From positions 4,049,501-4,113,500 of the forward strand of contig JAUKPH010000023.1 of assembly GCA_030549335.1 (NCBI GenBank): 64,000 nucleotides of DNA. Reading direction: 5' to 3'. Numbering within the stretch: position 1 is the stretch's first letter; each line of letters starts with the position of its first letter. This DNA is from Pontederia crassipes. Lineage: Eukaryota > Streptophyta > Magnoliopsida > Commelinales > Pontederiaceae. Below, one piece after another: positions 11,200-25,221 of this stretch. The position numbers and the translations under genes are program-made. The notes beneath the pieces are model-generated. The model saw only the letters and a program-made list of their open reading frames with translations. It had not been told where the DNA came from and made no database searches.

Positions 11200-13970
11200 T
11201 TCAAAGCTATAAGTTATATCTACTTATTACAACCTTTGCGTGTCCTAAGAGGTGATAGATCTTTATAACTTTAACTCTATTTCAAACCGAAGTTGAACCG
11301 TTACAATCAAAGATAACGCTCTTGGGGATTAGAGTCTTAGAGTTGGGTTCAAAGCTATAAGTTATAGATACTTATTACAACCTTTGGGTGCCCAAAGAGG
11401 TGATAGATCTTTAGAATTTTAACTCTATTTCAATTCGAAGTTGAACCGTTACAATCAAAGATAACGCTCTTGGGGATTAGAGTCTTAGAGTTGGGTTCAA
11501 AGCTATAAGTTATAGATACTTATTACAACCTTTTGGTGTCCTAAGAGGTGATAGATCTTTAGAACTTTAACTCTATTTCAAACCGAAGTTGAACCGTTAC
11601 AATCAAAGATAACGCTCTTGGGGATTAGAGTCCTAGAGTTGGGTTCAAAGTTATAAGTTATAGATACTTATTACAACCTTTGGGTGTCCTAAGAGGTGCT
11701 AGGTCTTTAGAACTTTAACTCTATTTGAATCCAAAGTTGAACCATTACAATCAATGATAAAGCTCTTGGGGATTAGAGTCTTAGAGTAAGGTTCAAAGCT
11801 ATAAGTTATAGCTACTTATTACAACCTTTGGGTGTCCTAAGAGGTGATAGATCTTTAGAACTTTAACTCTATTTCAATCCGAAGTTGAACCGTTACAATC
11901 AATGATAAAGCTCTTGTGGATTATAGTCTTAGAGTAAGGTTCAAAGCTATAAGTTATAGATACTTAATACAACTTTTGGGTGTCCTAAGAGGTGATAGAT
12001 CTTTAGAACTTTAACTCTATTTCAAACCGAAGTTGAACCGTTACAATCAAAGATAACGCTCTTGGGGATTAGAGTCTTAGAGTAAGGTGCAAAGCTATAA
12101 GTTATAAATACTTATAACAACCTTTGGGTGCCCTAAGAGGTGATAGATCTTTAGAATTTTAACTCTATTTCAATACGAAGTTGAACCGTTACAATCAAAG
12201 ATAACGCTCTTGGGGATTAGAGTCTTAGAGTAAGGTGCAAAGCTATAAGTTATAGATACTTATTACAACCTTTCGGTGCCCTAAGAGGTGATAGATCTTT
12301 AGAAGTTTAACTATATTTCAAATCGAAGTTGAACCGTTACAATCAAAGATAACGCTCTTGGGGATTAGATTCTTAGAGTTGGGTTCAAAGCTATAAGTTA
12401 TAGATACTTGTTACAACCTTTGGGTGTCCTAAGAGGTGACAGATCTTTAGAACTTTGACTCTATTTCAAACCGAAGTTGAACCGTTACAATCAAAGATAA
12501 TGCTCTTGGGGATTAGAGTCTTAGAGTTAGGTCCAAAGCTATAAGTTATAGATACTTATTACAACCTTTGGGTGTCCTAAGAGGTGATAGATCTTTAGAA
12601 CTTTAACTCTATTTCAAACTGAAGTTGAACCGTTACAATCAAAGATAACGCTCTTGGGGATTAGAGTCTTAGAGTTGGGTTCAAAGCTATAAGTTATAGA
12701 TACTTATTACAACCTTTGGGTGTCCTAAGAGGAGATAGATCTTTAGAACTTTAACTCTATTTCAAACCGAAGTTGAACCGTTACAATCAAAGATAACGCT
12801 CTTGGGGATTAGAGTCTTAGAGTTGGGTTCAAAGCTATAAGTTATAGATACTTATTACAACCTTTGGGTGTCCTAAGAGGTGCTAGATCTTTAAAACTTT
12901 AACTCTATTTCAATCCAAAGTTGAACCGTTACAATCAATGATAAAGCTCTTGGGGATTAGAGTCTTAGAGTAAGGTTCAAAGCTATAAGTTATAGATACT
13001 TATTACAACCTTTGGGTGTCCTAAGAGGTGATAGATCTTTAGAACTTTAACTCTATTTCAAACCGAAGTTGAACCGTTACAATCAAAGATAACGCTCTTG
13101 GGGATTAGAGTCTTAGAGTTGGGTTCAAAGCTATAAGTTATAGATACTTATTACAACTTTTGGGTGTCCTAAGAGGTGATAGATCTTTAGAACTTTAACT
13201 CTATTTCAAACCGAAGTTGAACCGTTACAATCAAAGATAACGCTCTTGGGGATTAGAGTCTTAGAGTTAGGTTCCAAGCTATAAGTTATAGATACTTATT
13301 ACAACCTTTGGGTGTGATAAGAGGTGATAGATCTTTAGAACTTTAACTCTATTTCAATCCGAAGTTAAACCGTTACAATCAAAGATAACGCTCTTGGGGA
13401 TTAGAGTCTTAGAGTTGGGTTCAAAGCTATAAGTTATAGATACTTATTACAACCTTTGGGTACCCTAAGAGGAGATAGACCTTTAGAACTTTAACTCTAT
13501 TTCAAACCGAAGTTGAACCGTTAAAATCAAAGATAACGCTCTTGGGGATTAGAGTCTTAGAGTAAGGTGCAAAGCTATACGTTATAGATACTTATTACAA
13601 CCTTTGGGTGCCCTAAGAGGTGATAGAACTTTAGAACTTTAACTCTATTTCAAATCGAAGTTCAACCGTTACAATCAAAGATAACGCTCTTGGGGATTAG
13701 AGTCTTAGAGTTGGGTTCAAAGCTATAAGTTATAGATACTTATTACAACCTTTGGGTACCCTAAGAGGAGATAGACCTTTAGAACTTTAACTCTATTTCA
13801 AACCGAAGTTGAACCGTTAAAATCAAAGATAACGCTCTTGGGGATTAGAGTCTTAGAGTAAGGTGCAAAGCTATAAGTTATAGATACTTATTACAACCTT
13901 TGGGTGCCCTAAGAGGTGATAGAACTTTAGAACTTTAACTCTATTTCAAATCGAAGTTGAACCGTTACAA
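11200..13970. repeat. HOR block C, copy 1 (repeated at 16232-19002)
   Basis: About 19 monomers match at an offset of 5032 bp (34 monomers). Shared markers: TTATATCTAC, GTGCCCAAAG (11391 and 16423), TTATAAATAC (12102 and 17134), TTAGAAGTTT (12299 and 17331), and GGTGTGATAAG (13313 and 18345). The match stops near 13970, where copy 1 has CAAACATAACG and GAGCTGGG while copy 2 has CAAAGATAACG and GAGTGAGG. Confidence 0.82.
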
Positions 13971-14060
13971 TCAAACATAACGCTCTTGGGGATTAGAGTC
14001 TTAGAGCTGGGTTCAAAGCTATAAGTTATAGATACTTATTACAACCTTTGGGTACCCTAA
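13469..14060. repeat. Local 296-bp dimeric repeat, two copies
   Basis: Two monomer types alternate: one with AGATAGACC, GTTAAAATC and AAGGTGCAAAG, the other with GATAGAAC and CAAATCGAAG. The pair repeats at 13469/13617 and 13765/13913. The same dimer appears at 34772-35658 and in related form around 15390-16050. Confidence 0.8.
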
Positions 14061-14356
14061 GAGGATATAGACGTTTAGAACTTTAACTCTATTTCAATCC
14101 GAAGTTGAACCGTTACAATCAAAGATAACACTCTTGGGGATTAGAGTCTTAGAGTTGGGTTCAAAGCTATAAGTTATAGATTCCTATTACATCCTTAGGG
14201 TGTCCTAAGAGGTGATAGATCTTTAGAACTTTAACTCTATTTCAATCTGAAGTTAAACCGTTACAATCAATGATAAAGCTCTTGCGGATTAGAGTCTTCG
14301 AGTTGGGTTCAAAGCTATAAGTTATATCTACTTATTACAACCTTTGCGTGTCCTAA
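14061..14356. repeat. Two unusually diverged monomers
   Basis: The first begins AGAGGATATAGACG and ends with ATTCCTATTACATCCTTAGGG. The second has CAATCTGAAG, GTTAAACCG, CTTGCGGATT and GTCTTCGAG. This is a higher density of private changes than in neighbours. The pair sits immediately after a dimeric stretch, where the 18- and 34-monomer alignments break. I saw no second copy of this combination in the window. Confidence 0.7.
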
Positions 14357-15869
14357 GAGGTGATAGATCTTTATAGCTTTAACTCTATTTCAAACCGAAG
14401 TTGAACCGTTACAATCAAAGATAACGCTCTTGGGGATTAGAGTCTTAGAGTTGGGTTCAAAGCTATAAGTTATAGATACTTATTACAACCTTTGGGTGCC
14501 CAAAGAGGTGATAGCTCTTTAGAATTTTAACTCTATTTCAATTCGAAGTTGAACCGTTACAATCAAAGATAACGCTCTTGGGGATTAGAGTCTTAGAGTT
14601 GGGTTCAAAGCTATAAGTTATAGATACTTATTACAACCTTTGGGTGTCCTAAGAGGTGATAGATCTTTAGAACTTTAACTCTATTTCAAACCGAAGTTGA
14701 ACCGTTACAATCAAAGATAACACTCTTGGGGATTAGAGTCCTAGAGTTGAGTTCAAAGTTATAAGTTATAGATACTTATTACAACCTTTGGGTGTCCTAA
14801 GAGGTGCTAGATCTTTAGAACTTTAACTCTATTTCAATCCAAAGTTGAACCATTACAATCAATGATAAAGCTCTTGGGGATTAGAGTCTTAGAGTAAGGT
14901 TCAAAGCTATAAGTTATAGATACTTACTACAACCTTTGGGTGTCCTAAGAGGTGATAGATCTTTAGAACTTTAACTCTATTTCAAACCGAAGTTGAACCG
15001 TTACAATCAAAGATAACGCTCTTGGGGATTAGAGTCTTAGAGTTGGGTTCAAAGCTATAAGTTATAGATACTTATTACAACTTTTGGGTGTCCTAAGAGG
15101 TGATAGATCTTTAGAACTTTAACTCTATTTCAAACCGAAGTTGAACCGTTACAATCAAATATAACGCTCTTGGGGATTAGAGTCTTAGAGTTAGGTTCCA
15201 AGCTATAAGTTATAGATACTTATTACAACCTTTGGGTGTGATAAGAGGTGATAGATCTTTAGAACTTTAACTCTATTTCAATCCGAAGTTGAACCGTTAC
15301 AATCAAAGATAACGCTCTTGGGGATTAGAGTCTTAGAGTTGGGTTCAAAGCTATAAGTTATAGATACTTATTACAACCTTTGGGTACCCTAAGAGGAGAT
15401 AGACCTTTAGAACTTTAACTCTATTTCAAACCGAAGTTGAACCGTTAAAATCAAAGATAATGCTCTTGGGGATTAGAGTCTTAGAGTAAGGTGCAAAGCT
15501 ATACGTTATAGATACTTATTACAACCTTTGGGTGCCCTAAGAGGTGATAGAACTTTAGAACTTTAACTCTATTTCAAATCGAAGTTCAACCGTTACAATC
15601 AAAGATAACGCTCTTGGGGATTAGAGTCTTAGAGTTGGGTTCAAAGCTATAAGTTATAGATACATATTACAACCTTTGGGTACCCTAAGAGGAGATAGAC
15701 CTTTAGAACTTTAACTCTATTTCAAACCGAAGTTGAACCGTTAAAATCAAAGATAACGCTCTTGGGGATTAGAGTCTTAGAGTAAGGTGCAAAGCTATAA
15801 GTTATAGATAATTATTACAACCTTTGGGTGCCCTAAGAGGTGATAGAACTTTAGAACTTTAACTCTATT

Positions 15870-17750
15870 TCAAACCGAAGTTGAACCGTTAAAATCAAAG
15901 ATAACGCTCTTGGGGATTAGAGTCTTAGAGTAAGGTGCAAAGCTATAAGTTATAGATACTTATTACAACCTTTGGGTGCCCTAAGAGGTGATAGAACTTT
16001 AGAACTTTAACTCTATTTCAAATCGAAGTTGAACCGTTACAATCAAAGATAACGCTCTTGGGGATTAGAGTCTTAGAGTGAGGTTCAAAGATATAAGTTA
16101 TAGATACTTATTACAACTTTTGGGTGTCCTAAGAGGTGATTGATCTTTAGAACTTTAACTCTATTTCAATCCGAAGTTGAACCGTTACAATCAAAGATAA
16201 CGCTCTTGGGTATTAGAGTCTTAGAGTTGGGTTCAAAGCTATAAGTTATATCTACTTATTACAACCTTTGCGTGTCCTAAGAGGTGATAGATCTTTATAA
16301 CTTTAACTCTATTTCAAACCGAAGTTGAACCGTTACAATCAAAGATAACGCTCTTGGGGATTAGAGTCTTAGAGTTGGGTTCAAAGCTATAAGTTATAGA
16401 TACTTATTACAACCTTTGGGTGCCCAAAGAGGTGATAGATCTTTAGAATTTTAACTCTATTTCAATTCGAAGTTGAACCGTTACAATCAAAGATAACGCT
16501 CTTGGGGATTAGAATCTTAGAGTTGGGTTCAAAGCTATAAGTTATAGATACTTATTACAACCTTTGGGTGTCCTAAGAAGTGATAGATCTTTAGAACTTT
16601 AACTCTATTTCAAACCGAAGTTGAACCGTTACAATCAAAGATAACGCTCTTGGGGATTAGAGTCCTAGAGTTGGGTTCAAAGTTATAAGTTATAGATACT
16701 TATTACAACCTTTGGGTGTCCTAAGAGGTGCTAGATCTTTAGAACTTTAACTCTATTTCAATCCAAAGTTGAACCATTACAATCAATGATAAAGCTCTTG
16801 GGGATTAGAGTCTTAGAGTAAGGTTCAAAGCTATAAGTTATAGCTACTTATTACAACCTTTGGGTGTCCTAAGAGGTGATAGATCTTTAGAACTTTAACT
16901 CTATTTCAATCCGAAGTTGAACTGTTACAATCAATGATAAAGCTCTTGTGGATTATAGTCTTAGAGTAAGGTTCAAAGCTATAAGTTATAGATACTTAAT
17001 ACATCTTTTGGGTGTCCTAAGAGGTGATAGATCTTTAGAACTTTAACTCTATTTCAAACCGAAGTTGAACCGTTACAATCAAAGATAACGCTCTTGGGGA
17101 TTAGAGTCTTAGAGTAAGGTGAAAAGCTATAAGTTATAAATACTTATAACAACCTTTGGGTGCCCTAAGAGGTGATAGATCTTTAGAATTTTAACTCTAT
17201 TTCAATACGAAGTTGAACCGTTACAATCAAAGATAACGCTCTTGGGGATTAGAGTCTTAGAGTAAGGTGCAAAGCTATAAGTTATAGATACTTATTACAA
17301 CCTTTCGGTGCCCTAAGAGGTGATAGATCTTTAGAAGTTTAACTCTATTTCAAATCGAAGTTGAACCGTTACAATCAAAGATAACGCTCTTGGGGATTAG
17401 AGTCTTAGAGTTGGGTTCAAAGCTATAAGTTATAGATACTTGTTACAACCTTTGGGTGTCCTAAGAGGTGACAGATCTTTAGAACTTTGACTCTATTTCA
17501 AACCGAAGTTGAACCGTTACAATCAAAGATAATGCTCTTGGGGATTAGAGTCTTAGAGTTAGGTTCAAAACTATAAGTTATAGATACTTATTACAACCTT
17601 TGGGTGCCCTAAGAGGTGATAGATCTTTAGAACTTTAACTCTATTTCAAACTGAAGTTGAACCGTTACAATCAAAGATAACGCTCTTGGGGATTAGAGTC
17701 TTAGAGTTGGGTTCAAAGCTATAAGTTATAGATACTTATTACAACCTTTG
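15870..17750. repeat. HOR block D, copy 1 (repeated at 18830-20710)
   Basis: The offset is 2960 bp (20 monomers). Matched markers: AGATATAAG with GTGATTGATC, GTGCCCAAAG (16423 and 19383), TTATAAATAC (17134 and 20094), and TTAGAAGTTT (17331 and 20291). The match ends where copy 1 runs into GAGGAGATGG while copy 2 runs into GTGCTAG. Ends are given to within about one monomer. Confidence 0.8.
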
Positions 17751-19000
17751 GGTATCCTAAGAGGAGATGGATCTTTAGAACTTTAACTCTATTTCAAACC
17801 GAAGTTGAACCGTTACAATCAAAGATAACGCTCTTGGGGATTAGAGTCTTAGAGTTGGGTTCAAAGCTATAAGTTATAGATACTTATTACAACCTTTGGG
17901 TGTCCTAAGAGGTGCTAGATCTTTAAAACTTTAACTCTATTTCAATCCAAAGTTGAACCGTTACAATCAATGATAAAGCTCTTGGGGATTAGAGTCTTAG
18001 AGTAAGGTTCAAAGCTATAAGTTATAGATACTTATTACAACCTTTGGGTGTCCTAAGAGGTGATAGATCTTTAGAACTTTAACTCTATTTCAAACCGAAG
18101 TTGAACCGTTACAATCAAAGATAACGCTCTTAGGGATTAGAGTCTTAGAGTTGGGTTCAAAGCTATAAGTTATAGATACTTATTACAACTTTTGGGTGTC
18201 CTAAGAGGTGATAGATCTTTAGAACTTTAACTCTATTTCAAACCGAAGTTGAACCGTTACAATCAAAGATAACGCTCTTGGGGATTAGAGTCTTAGAGTT
18301 AGGTTCCAAGCTATAAGTTATAGATACTTATTACAACCTTTGGGTGTGATAAGAGGTGATAGATCTTTAGAACTTTAACTCTATTTCAATCCGAAGTTGA
18401 ACCGTTACAATCAAAGATAACGCTCTTGGGGATTAGAGTCTTAGAGTTGGGTTCAAAGCTATAAGTTATAGATACTTATTACAACCTTTGGGTTCCCTAA
18501 GAGGAGATAGACCTTTAGAACTTTAACTCTATTTCAAACCGAAGTTGAACCGTTAAAATCAAAGATAACGCTCTTGGGGATTAGAGTCTTAGAGTAAGGT
18601 GCAAAGCTATACGTTATAGATACTTATTACAACCTTTGGGTGCCCTAAGAGGTGATAGAACTTTAGAACTTTAACTCTATTTCAAATCGAAGTTCAACCG
18701 TTACAATCAAAGATAACGCTCTTGGGGATTAGAGTCTTAGAGTTGGGTTCAAAGCTATAAGTTATAGATACTTATTACAACCTTTGGGTACCCTAAGAGG
18801 AGATAGACCTTTAGAACTTTAACTCTATTTCAAACCGAAGTTGAACCGTTAAAATCAAAGATAACGCTCTTGGGGATTAGAGTCTTAGAGTAAGGTGCAA
18901 AGCTATAAGTTATAGTTACTTATTACAACCTTTGGGTGCCCTAAGAGGTGATAGAACTTTAGAACTTTAACTCTATTTCAAATCGAAGTTGAACCGTTAC
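17412..19000. repeat. HOR block E, copy 1 (repeated at 21852-23440)
   Basis: The offset is 4440 bp (30 monomers). It is marked by GTGACAG with GACTC, TTCAAAACTATAAG, GAGGAGATGG (17761 and 22201), CTCTTAGGGATT, and GGTGTGATAAG (18345 and 22785). Downstream of it the copy at 23396-23691 has two extra monomers (CAAACATAACG/GAGCTGGG and GTTAAGATC), which turn the next spacing from 30 to 32 monomers. The extra pair resembles the dimer at 13765-14060. Confidence 0.82.
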
Positions 19001-20485
19001 AATCAAAGATAACGCTCTTGGGGATTAGAGTCTTAGAGTGAGGTTCAAAGATATAAGTTATAGATACTTATTACAACTTTTGGGTGTCCTAAGAGGTGAT
19101 TGATCTTTAGAACTTTAACTCTATTTCAATCCGAAGTTGAACCGTTACAATCAAAGATAACGCTCTTGGGGATTAGAGTCTTAGAGTTGGGTTCAAAGCT
19201 ATAAGTTATATCTACTTATTACAACCTTTGCGTGTCCTAAGAGGTGATAGATCTTTATAACTTTAACTCTATTTCAAACCGAAGTTGAACCGTTACAATC
19301 AAAGATAACGCTCTTGGGGATTAGAGTCTTAGAGTTGGGTTCAAAGCTATAAGTTATAGATACTTATTACAACCTTTGGGTGCCCAAAGAGGTGATAGAT
19401 CTTTAGAATTTTAACTCTATTTCAATTCGAAGTTGAACCGTTACAATCAAAGATAACGCTCTTGGGGATTAGAGTCTTAGAGTTGGGTTCAAAGCTATAA
19501 GTTATAGATACTTATTACAACCTTTGGGTGTCCTAAGAGGTGATAGATCTTTAGAACTTTAACTCTATTTCAAACCGAAGTTGAACTGTTACAATCAAAG
19601 ATAACGCTCTTGGGGATTAGAGTCCTAGAGTTGGGTTCAAAGTTATAAGTTATAGATACTTATTACAACCTTTGGGTGTCCTAAGAGGTGCTAGATCTTT
19701 AGAACTTTAACTCTATTTCAATCCAAAGTTGAACCATTACAATCAATGATAAAGCTCTTGGGGATTAGAGTCTTAGAGTAAGGTTCAAAGCTATAAGTTA
19801 TAGCTACTTATTACTACCTTTGGGTGTCCTAAGAGGTGATAGATCTTTAGAACTTTAACTCTATTTCAATCCGAAGTTGAACCGTTACAATCAATGATAA
19901 AGCTCTTGTGGATTATAGTCTTAGAGTAAGGTTCAAAGCTATAAGTTATAGATACTTAATACAACTTTTGGGTGTCCTAAGAGGTGATAGATCTTTAGAA
20001 CTTTAACTCTATTTCAAACCGAAGTTGAACCGTTACAATCAAAGATAACGCTCTTGGGGATTAGAGTCTTAGAGTAAGGTGCAAAGCTATAAGTTATAAA
20101 TACTTATAACAACCTTTGGGTGCCCTAAGAGGTGATAGATCTTTAGAATTTTAACTCTATTTCAATACGAAGTTGAACCGTTACAATCAAAGATAACGCT
20201 CTTGGGGATTAGAGTCTTAGAGTAAGGTGCAAAGCTATAAGTTATAGATACTTATTACAACCTTTCGGTGCCCTAAGAGGTGATAGATCTTTAGAAGTTT
20301 AACTCTATTTCAAATCGAAGTTGAACCGTTACAATCAAATATAACGCTCTTGGGGATTAGAGTCTTAGAGTTGGGTTCAAAGCTATAAGTTATAGATACT
20401 TGTTACAACCTTTGGGTGTCCTAAGAGGTGACAGATCTTTAGAACTTTGACTCTATTTCAAACCGAAGTTGAACCGTTACAATCA

Positions 20486-23400
20486 AAGATAATGCTCTTG
20501 GGGATTAGAGTCTTAGAGTTAGGTTCAAAGCTATAAGTTATAGATACTTATTACAACCTTTGGGTGTCCTAAGAGGTGATAGATCTTTAGAACTTTAACT
20601 CTATTTCAAACTGAAGTTGAACCGTTACAATCAAAGATAACGCTCTTGGGGATTAGAGTCTTAGAGTTGGGTTCAAAGCTATAAGTTATAGATACTTATT
20701 ACAACCTTTGGGTGTCCTAAGAGGTGCTAGATCTTTAGAACTTTTACTCTATTTCAATCCAAAGTTGAATCGTTACAATCAATGATAAAGCTCTTGGGGA
20801 TTAGAGTCTTAGAGTAAGGTTCAAAGCTATAAGTTATAGATACTTATTACAACCTTTGGGTGTCCTAAGAGGTGAAAGATCTTTAGAACTTTAACTCTAT
20901 TTCAAATCGAAGTTGAACCGTTACAATCAAAGATAACGCTTTTGGGGATTAGAGTCTTAGAGTTAGGTTCAAAGCTATAAGTTATAGATACTTATTACAA
21001 CCTTTGGGTGTCCTAAGAGGTGATAGATCTTTAGAACTTTAACTCTATTTCAAACCGAAGTTGAACCGTTATAATCAAAGATAACGCTCTTGGGGATTAG
21101 AGTCTTAGAGTTGGGTTCAAAGCTATAAGTTATAGATACTTATTACAACCTTTGGGTGCCCTAAGAGGTGATCGATCTTTAGAATTTTAACTCTATTTCA
21201 ATCCGAAGTTGAACCGTTACAATGAAAGATAACGCTCTTGGGGATTAGAGTCTTAGAGTTGGGTTCAAAGCTATAAGTTATAGATACTTATTACAACCTT
21301 TGGGTGTCCTAAGAGGAGATAGATCTTTAGAACTTTAACTCTATTTCAAACCGAAGTTGAACCGTTACAATCAAAGATAATGCTCTTGGGGTTTGGAGTC
21401 TTAGAGTTGGGTTCAAAGCTATAAGTTATAGATACTTATTACAACCTTTGGGTGTCCTAAGAGGAGATAGATCTTTAGAATTTTAACTCTATTTCAATCC
21501 GAACTTGAATCGTTACAATCAAAGATAAAGCTCTTGGGGATTAGAGTCTTAGAGTTAGGTTCAAAGCTATAAGTTATAGATACTTATTACAACCTTTGGG
21601 TGTCCTAAGAGGTGATAGATCTTTAGAACTTTAACTCTATTTCAAACTGAAGTTGAACCGTTACAATCAAAGATAACGCTCGTGGGGATTAGAGTCTTAG
21701 AGTTGGGTTCAAAGCTATAAGTTATAGATACTTATTACAACCTTTGGGTGTCCTAAGAGGTGCTAGATCTTTAAAACTTTAACTCTATTTCAATCCAAAG
21801 TTGAACCGTTACAATCAATGATAAAGCTCTTGGGGATTAGAGTCTTAGAGTAAGGTTCAAAGCTATAAGTTATAGATACTTGTTACAACCTTTGGGTGTC
21901 CTAAGAGGTGACAGATCTTTAGAACTTTGACTCTATTTCAAACCGAAGTTGAACCGTTACAATCAAAGATAATGCTCTTGGGGATTAGAGTCTTAGAGTT
22001 AGGTTCAAAACTATAAGTTATAGATACTTATTACAACCTTTGGGTGCCCTAAGAGGTGATAGATCTTTAGAACTTTAACTCTATTTCAAACTGAAGTTGA
22101 ACCGTTACAATCAAAGATAACGCTCTTGGGGATTAGAGTCTTAGAGTTGGGTTCAAAGCTATAAGTTATAGATACTTATTACAACCTTTGGGTGTCCTAA
22201 GAGGAGATGGATCTTTAGAACTTTAACTCTATTTCAAACCGAAGTTGAACCGTTACAATCAAAGATAACGCTCTTGGGGATTAGAGTCTTAGAGTTGGGT
22301 TCAAAGCTATAAGTTATAGATACTTATTACAACCTTTGGGTGTCCTAAGAGGTGCTAGATCTTTAAAACTTTAACTCTATTTCAATCCAAAGTTGAACCG
22401 TTACAATCAATGATAAAGCTCTTGGGGATTAGAGTCTTAGAGTAAGGTTCAAAGCTATAAGTTATAGATACTTATTACAACCTTTGGGTGTCCTAAGAGG
22501 TGATAGATCTTTAGAACTTTAACTCTATTTCAAACCGAAGTTGAACCGTTACAATCAAAGATAACGCTCTTAGGGATTAGAGTCTTAGAGTTGGGTTCAA
22601 AGCTATAAGTTATAGATACTTATTACAACTTTTGGGTGTCCTAAGAGGTGATAGATCTTTAGAACTTTAACTCTATTTCAAACCGAAGTTGAACCGTTAC
22701 AATCAAAGATAACGCTCTTGGGGATTAGAGTCTTAGAGTTAGGTTCCAAGCTATAAGTTATAGATACTTATTACAACCTTTGGGTGTGATAAGAGGTGAT
22801 AGATCTTTAGAACTTTAACTCTATTTCAATCCGAAGTTGAACCGTTACAATCAAAGATAACGCTCTTGGGGATTAGAGTCTTAGAGTTGGGTTCAAAGCT
22901 ATAAGTTATAGATACTTATTACAACCTTTGGGTTCCCTAAGAGGAGATAGACCTTTAGAACTTTAACTCTATTTCAAACCGAAGTTGAACCGTTAAAATC
23001 AAAGATAACGCTCTTGGGGATTAGAGTCTTAGAGTAAGGTGCAAAGCTATACGTTATAGATACTTATTACAACCTTTGGGTGCCCTAAGAGGTGATAGAA
23101 CTTTAGAACTTTAACTCTATTTCAAATCGAAGTTCAACCGTTACAATCAAAGATAACGCTCTTGGGGATTAGAGTCTTAGAGTTGGGTTCAAAGCTATAA
23201 GTTATAGATACTTATTACAACCTTTGGGTACCCTAAGAGGAGATAGACCTTTAGAACTTTAACTCTATTTCAAACCGAAGTTGAACCGTTAAAATCAAAG
23301 ATAACGCTCTTGGGGATTAGAGTCTTAGAGTAAGGTGCAAAGCTATAAGTTATAGTTACTTATTACAACCTTTGGGTGCCCTAAGAGGTGATAGAACTTT

Positions 23401-25221
23401 AGAACTTTAACTCTATTTCAAATCGAAGTTGAACCGTTACAATCAAACATAACGCTCTTGGGGATTAGAGTCTTAGAGCTGGGTTCAAAGCTATAAGTTA
23501 TAGATACTTATTACAACCTTTGGGTACCCTAAGAGGAGATAGACCTTTAGAACTTTAACTCTATTTCAAACCGAAGTTGAACCGTTAAGATCAAAGATAA
23601 CGCTCTTGGGGATTAGAGTCTTAGAGTAAGGTGCAAAGCTATAAGTTATAGATACTTATTACAACCTTTGGGTGCCCTAAGAGGTGATAGAACTTTAGAA
23701 CTTTAACTCTATTTCAAATCGAAGTTGAACCGTTACAATCAAAGATAACGCTCTTGGGGATTAGAGTCTTAGAGTGAGGTTCAAAGATATAAGTTATAGA
23801 TACTTATTACAACTTTTGGGTGTCCTAAGAGGTGATTGATCTTTAGAACTTTAACTCTATTTCAATCCGAAGTTGAACCGTTACAATCAAAGATAACGCT
23901 CTTGGGGATTAGAGTCTTAGAGTTGGGTTCAAAGCTATAAGTTATATCTACTTATTACAACCTTTGCGTGTCCTAAGAGGTGATAGATCTTTATAACTTT
24001 AACTCTATTTCAAACCGAAGTTGAACCGTTACAATCAAAGATAACGCTCTTGGGGATTAGAGTCTTAGAGTTGGGTTCAAAGCTATAAGTTATAGATACT
24101 TATTACAACCTTTGGGTGCCCAAAGAGGTGATAGATCTTTAGAATTTTAACTCTATTTCAATTCGAAGTTGAACCGTTACAATCAAAGATAACGCTCTTG
24201 GGGATTAGAGTCTTAGAGTTGGGTTCAAAGCTATAAGTTATAGATACTTATTACAACCTTTGGGTGTCCTAAGAGGTGATAGATCTTTAGAACTTTAACT
24301 CTATTTCAAACCGAAGTTGAACTGTTACAATCAAAGATAACGCTCTTGGGGATTAGAGTCCTAGAGTTGGGTTCAAAGTTATAAGTTATAGATACTTATT
24401 ACAACCTTTGGGTGTCCTAAGAGGTGCTAGATCTTTAGAACTTTAACTCTATTTCAATCCAAAGTTGAACCATTACAATCAATGATAAAGCTCTTGGGGA
24501 TTAGAGTCTTAGAGTAAGGTTCAAAGCTATAAGTTATAGCTACTTATTACTACCTTTGGGTGTCCTAAGAGGTGATAGATCTTTAGAACTTTAACTCTAT
24601 TTCAATCCGAAGTTGAACCGTTACAATCAATGATAAAGCTCTTGTGGATTATAGTCTTAGAGTAAGGTTCAAAGCTATAAGTTATAGATACTTAATACAA
24701 CTTTTGGGTGTCCTAAGAGGTGATAGATCTTTAGAACTTTAACTCTATTTCAAACCGAAGTTGAACCGTTACAATCAAAGATAACGCTCTTGGGGATTAG
24801 AGTCTTAGAGTAAGGTGCAAAGCTATAAGTTATAAATACTTATAACAACCTTTGGGTGCCCTAAGAGGTGATAGATCTTTAGAATTTTAACTCTATTTCA
24901 ATACGAAGTTGAACCGTTACAATCAAAGATAACGCTCTTGGGGATTAGAGTCTTAGAGTAAGGTGCAAAGCTATAAGTTATAGATACTTATTACAACCTT
25001 TCGGTGCCCTAAGAGGTGATAGATCTTTAGAAGTTTAACTCTATTTCAAATCGAAGTTGAACCGTTACAATCAAAGATAACGCTCTTGGGGATTAGAGTC
25101 TTAGAGTTGGGTTCAAAGCTATAAGTTATAGATACTTGTTACAACCTTTGGGTGTCCTAAGAGGTGACAGATCTTTAGAACTTTGACTCTATTTCAAACC
25201 GAAGTTGAACCGTTACAATCA
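20486..25221. repeat. 32-monomer HOR unit (4736 bp), copy 1
   Basis: From about 18.8 kb to 25.2 kb every position I checked is matched 4736 bp downstream, so about 2.4 tandem copies run from 18.8 to 29.96 kb. Landmarks in pairs: CTTTTACTCT 20741/25477, GTTTGGAGTC 21391/26127, GGTGTGATAAG 22785/27521, GTGCCCAAAG 24119/28855, TTATAAATAC 20094/24830/29566, TTAGAAGTTT 20291/25027/29763. I noticed only a handful of differences, for example GAGGTGAAAG against GAGATGAAAG at 20865/25601. All monomers inside are exactly 148 bp. This is the youngest-looking and longest duplication in the window. Confidence 0.9.
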
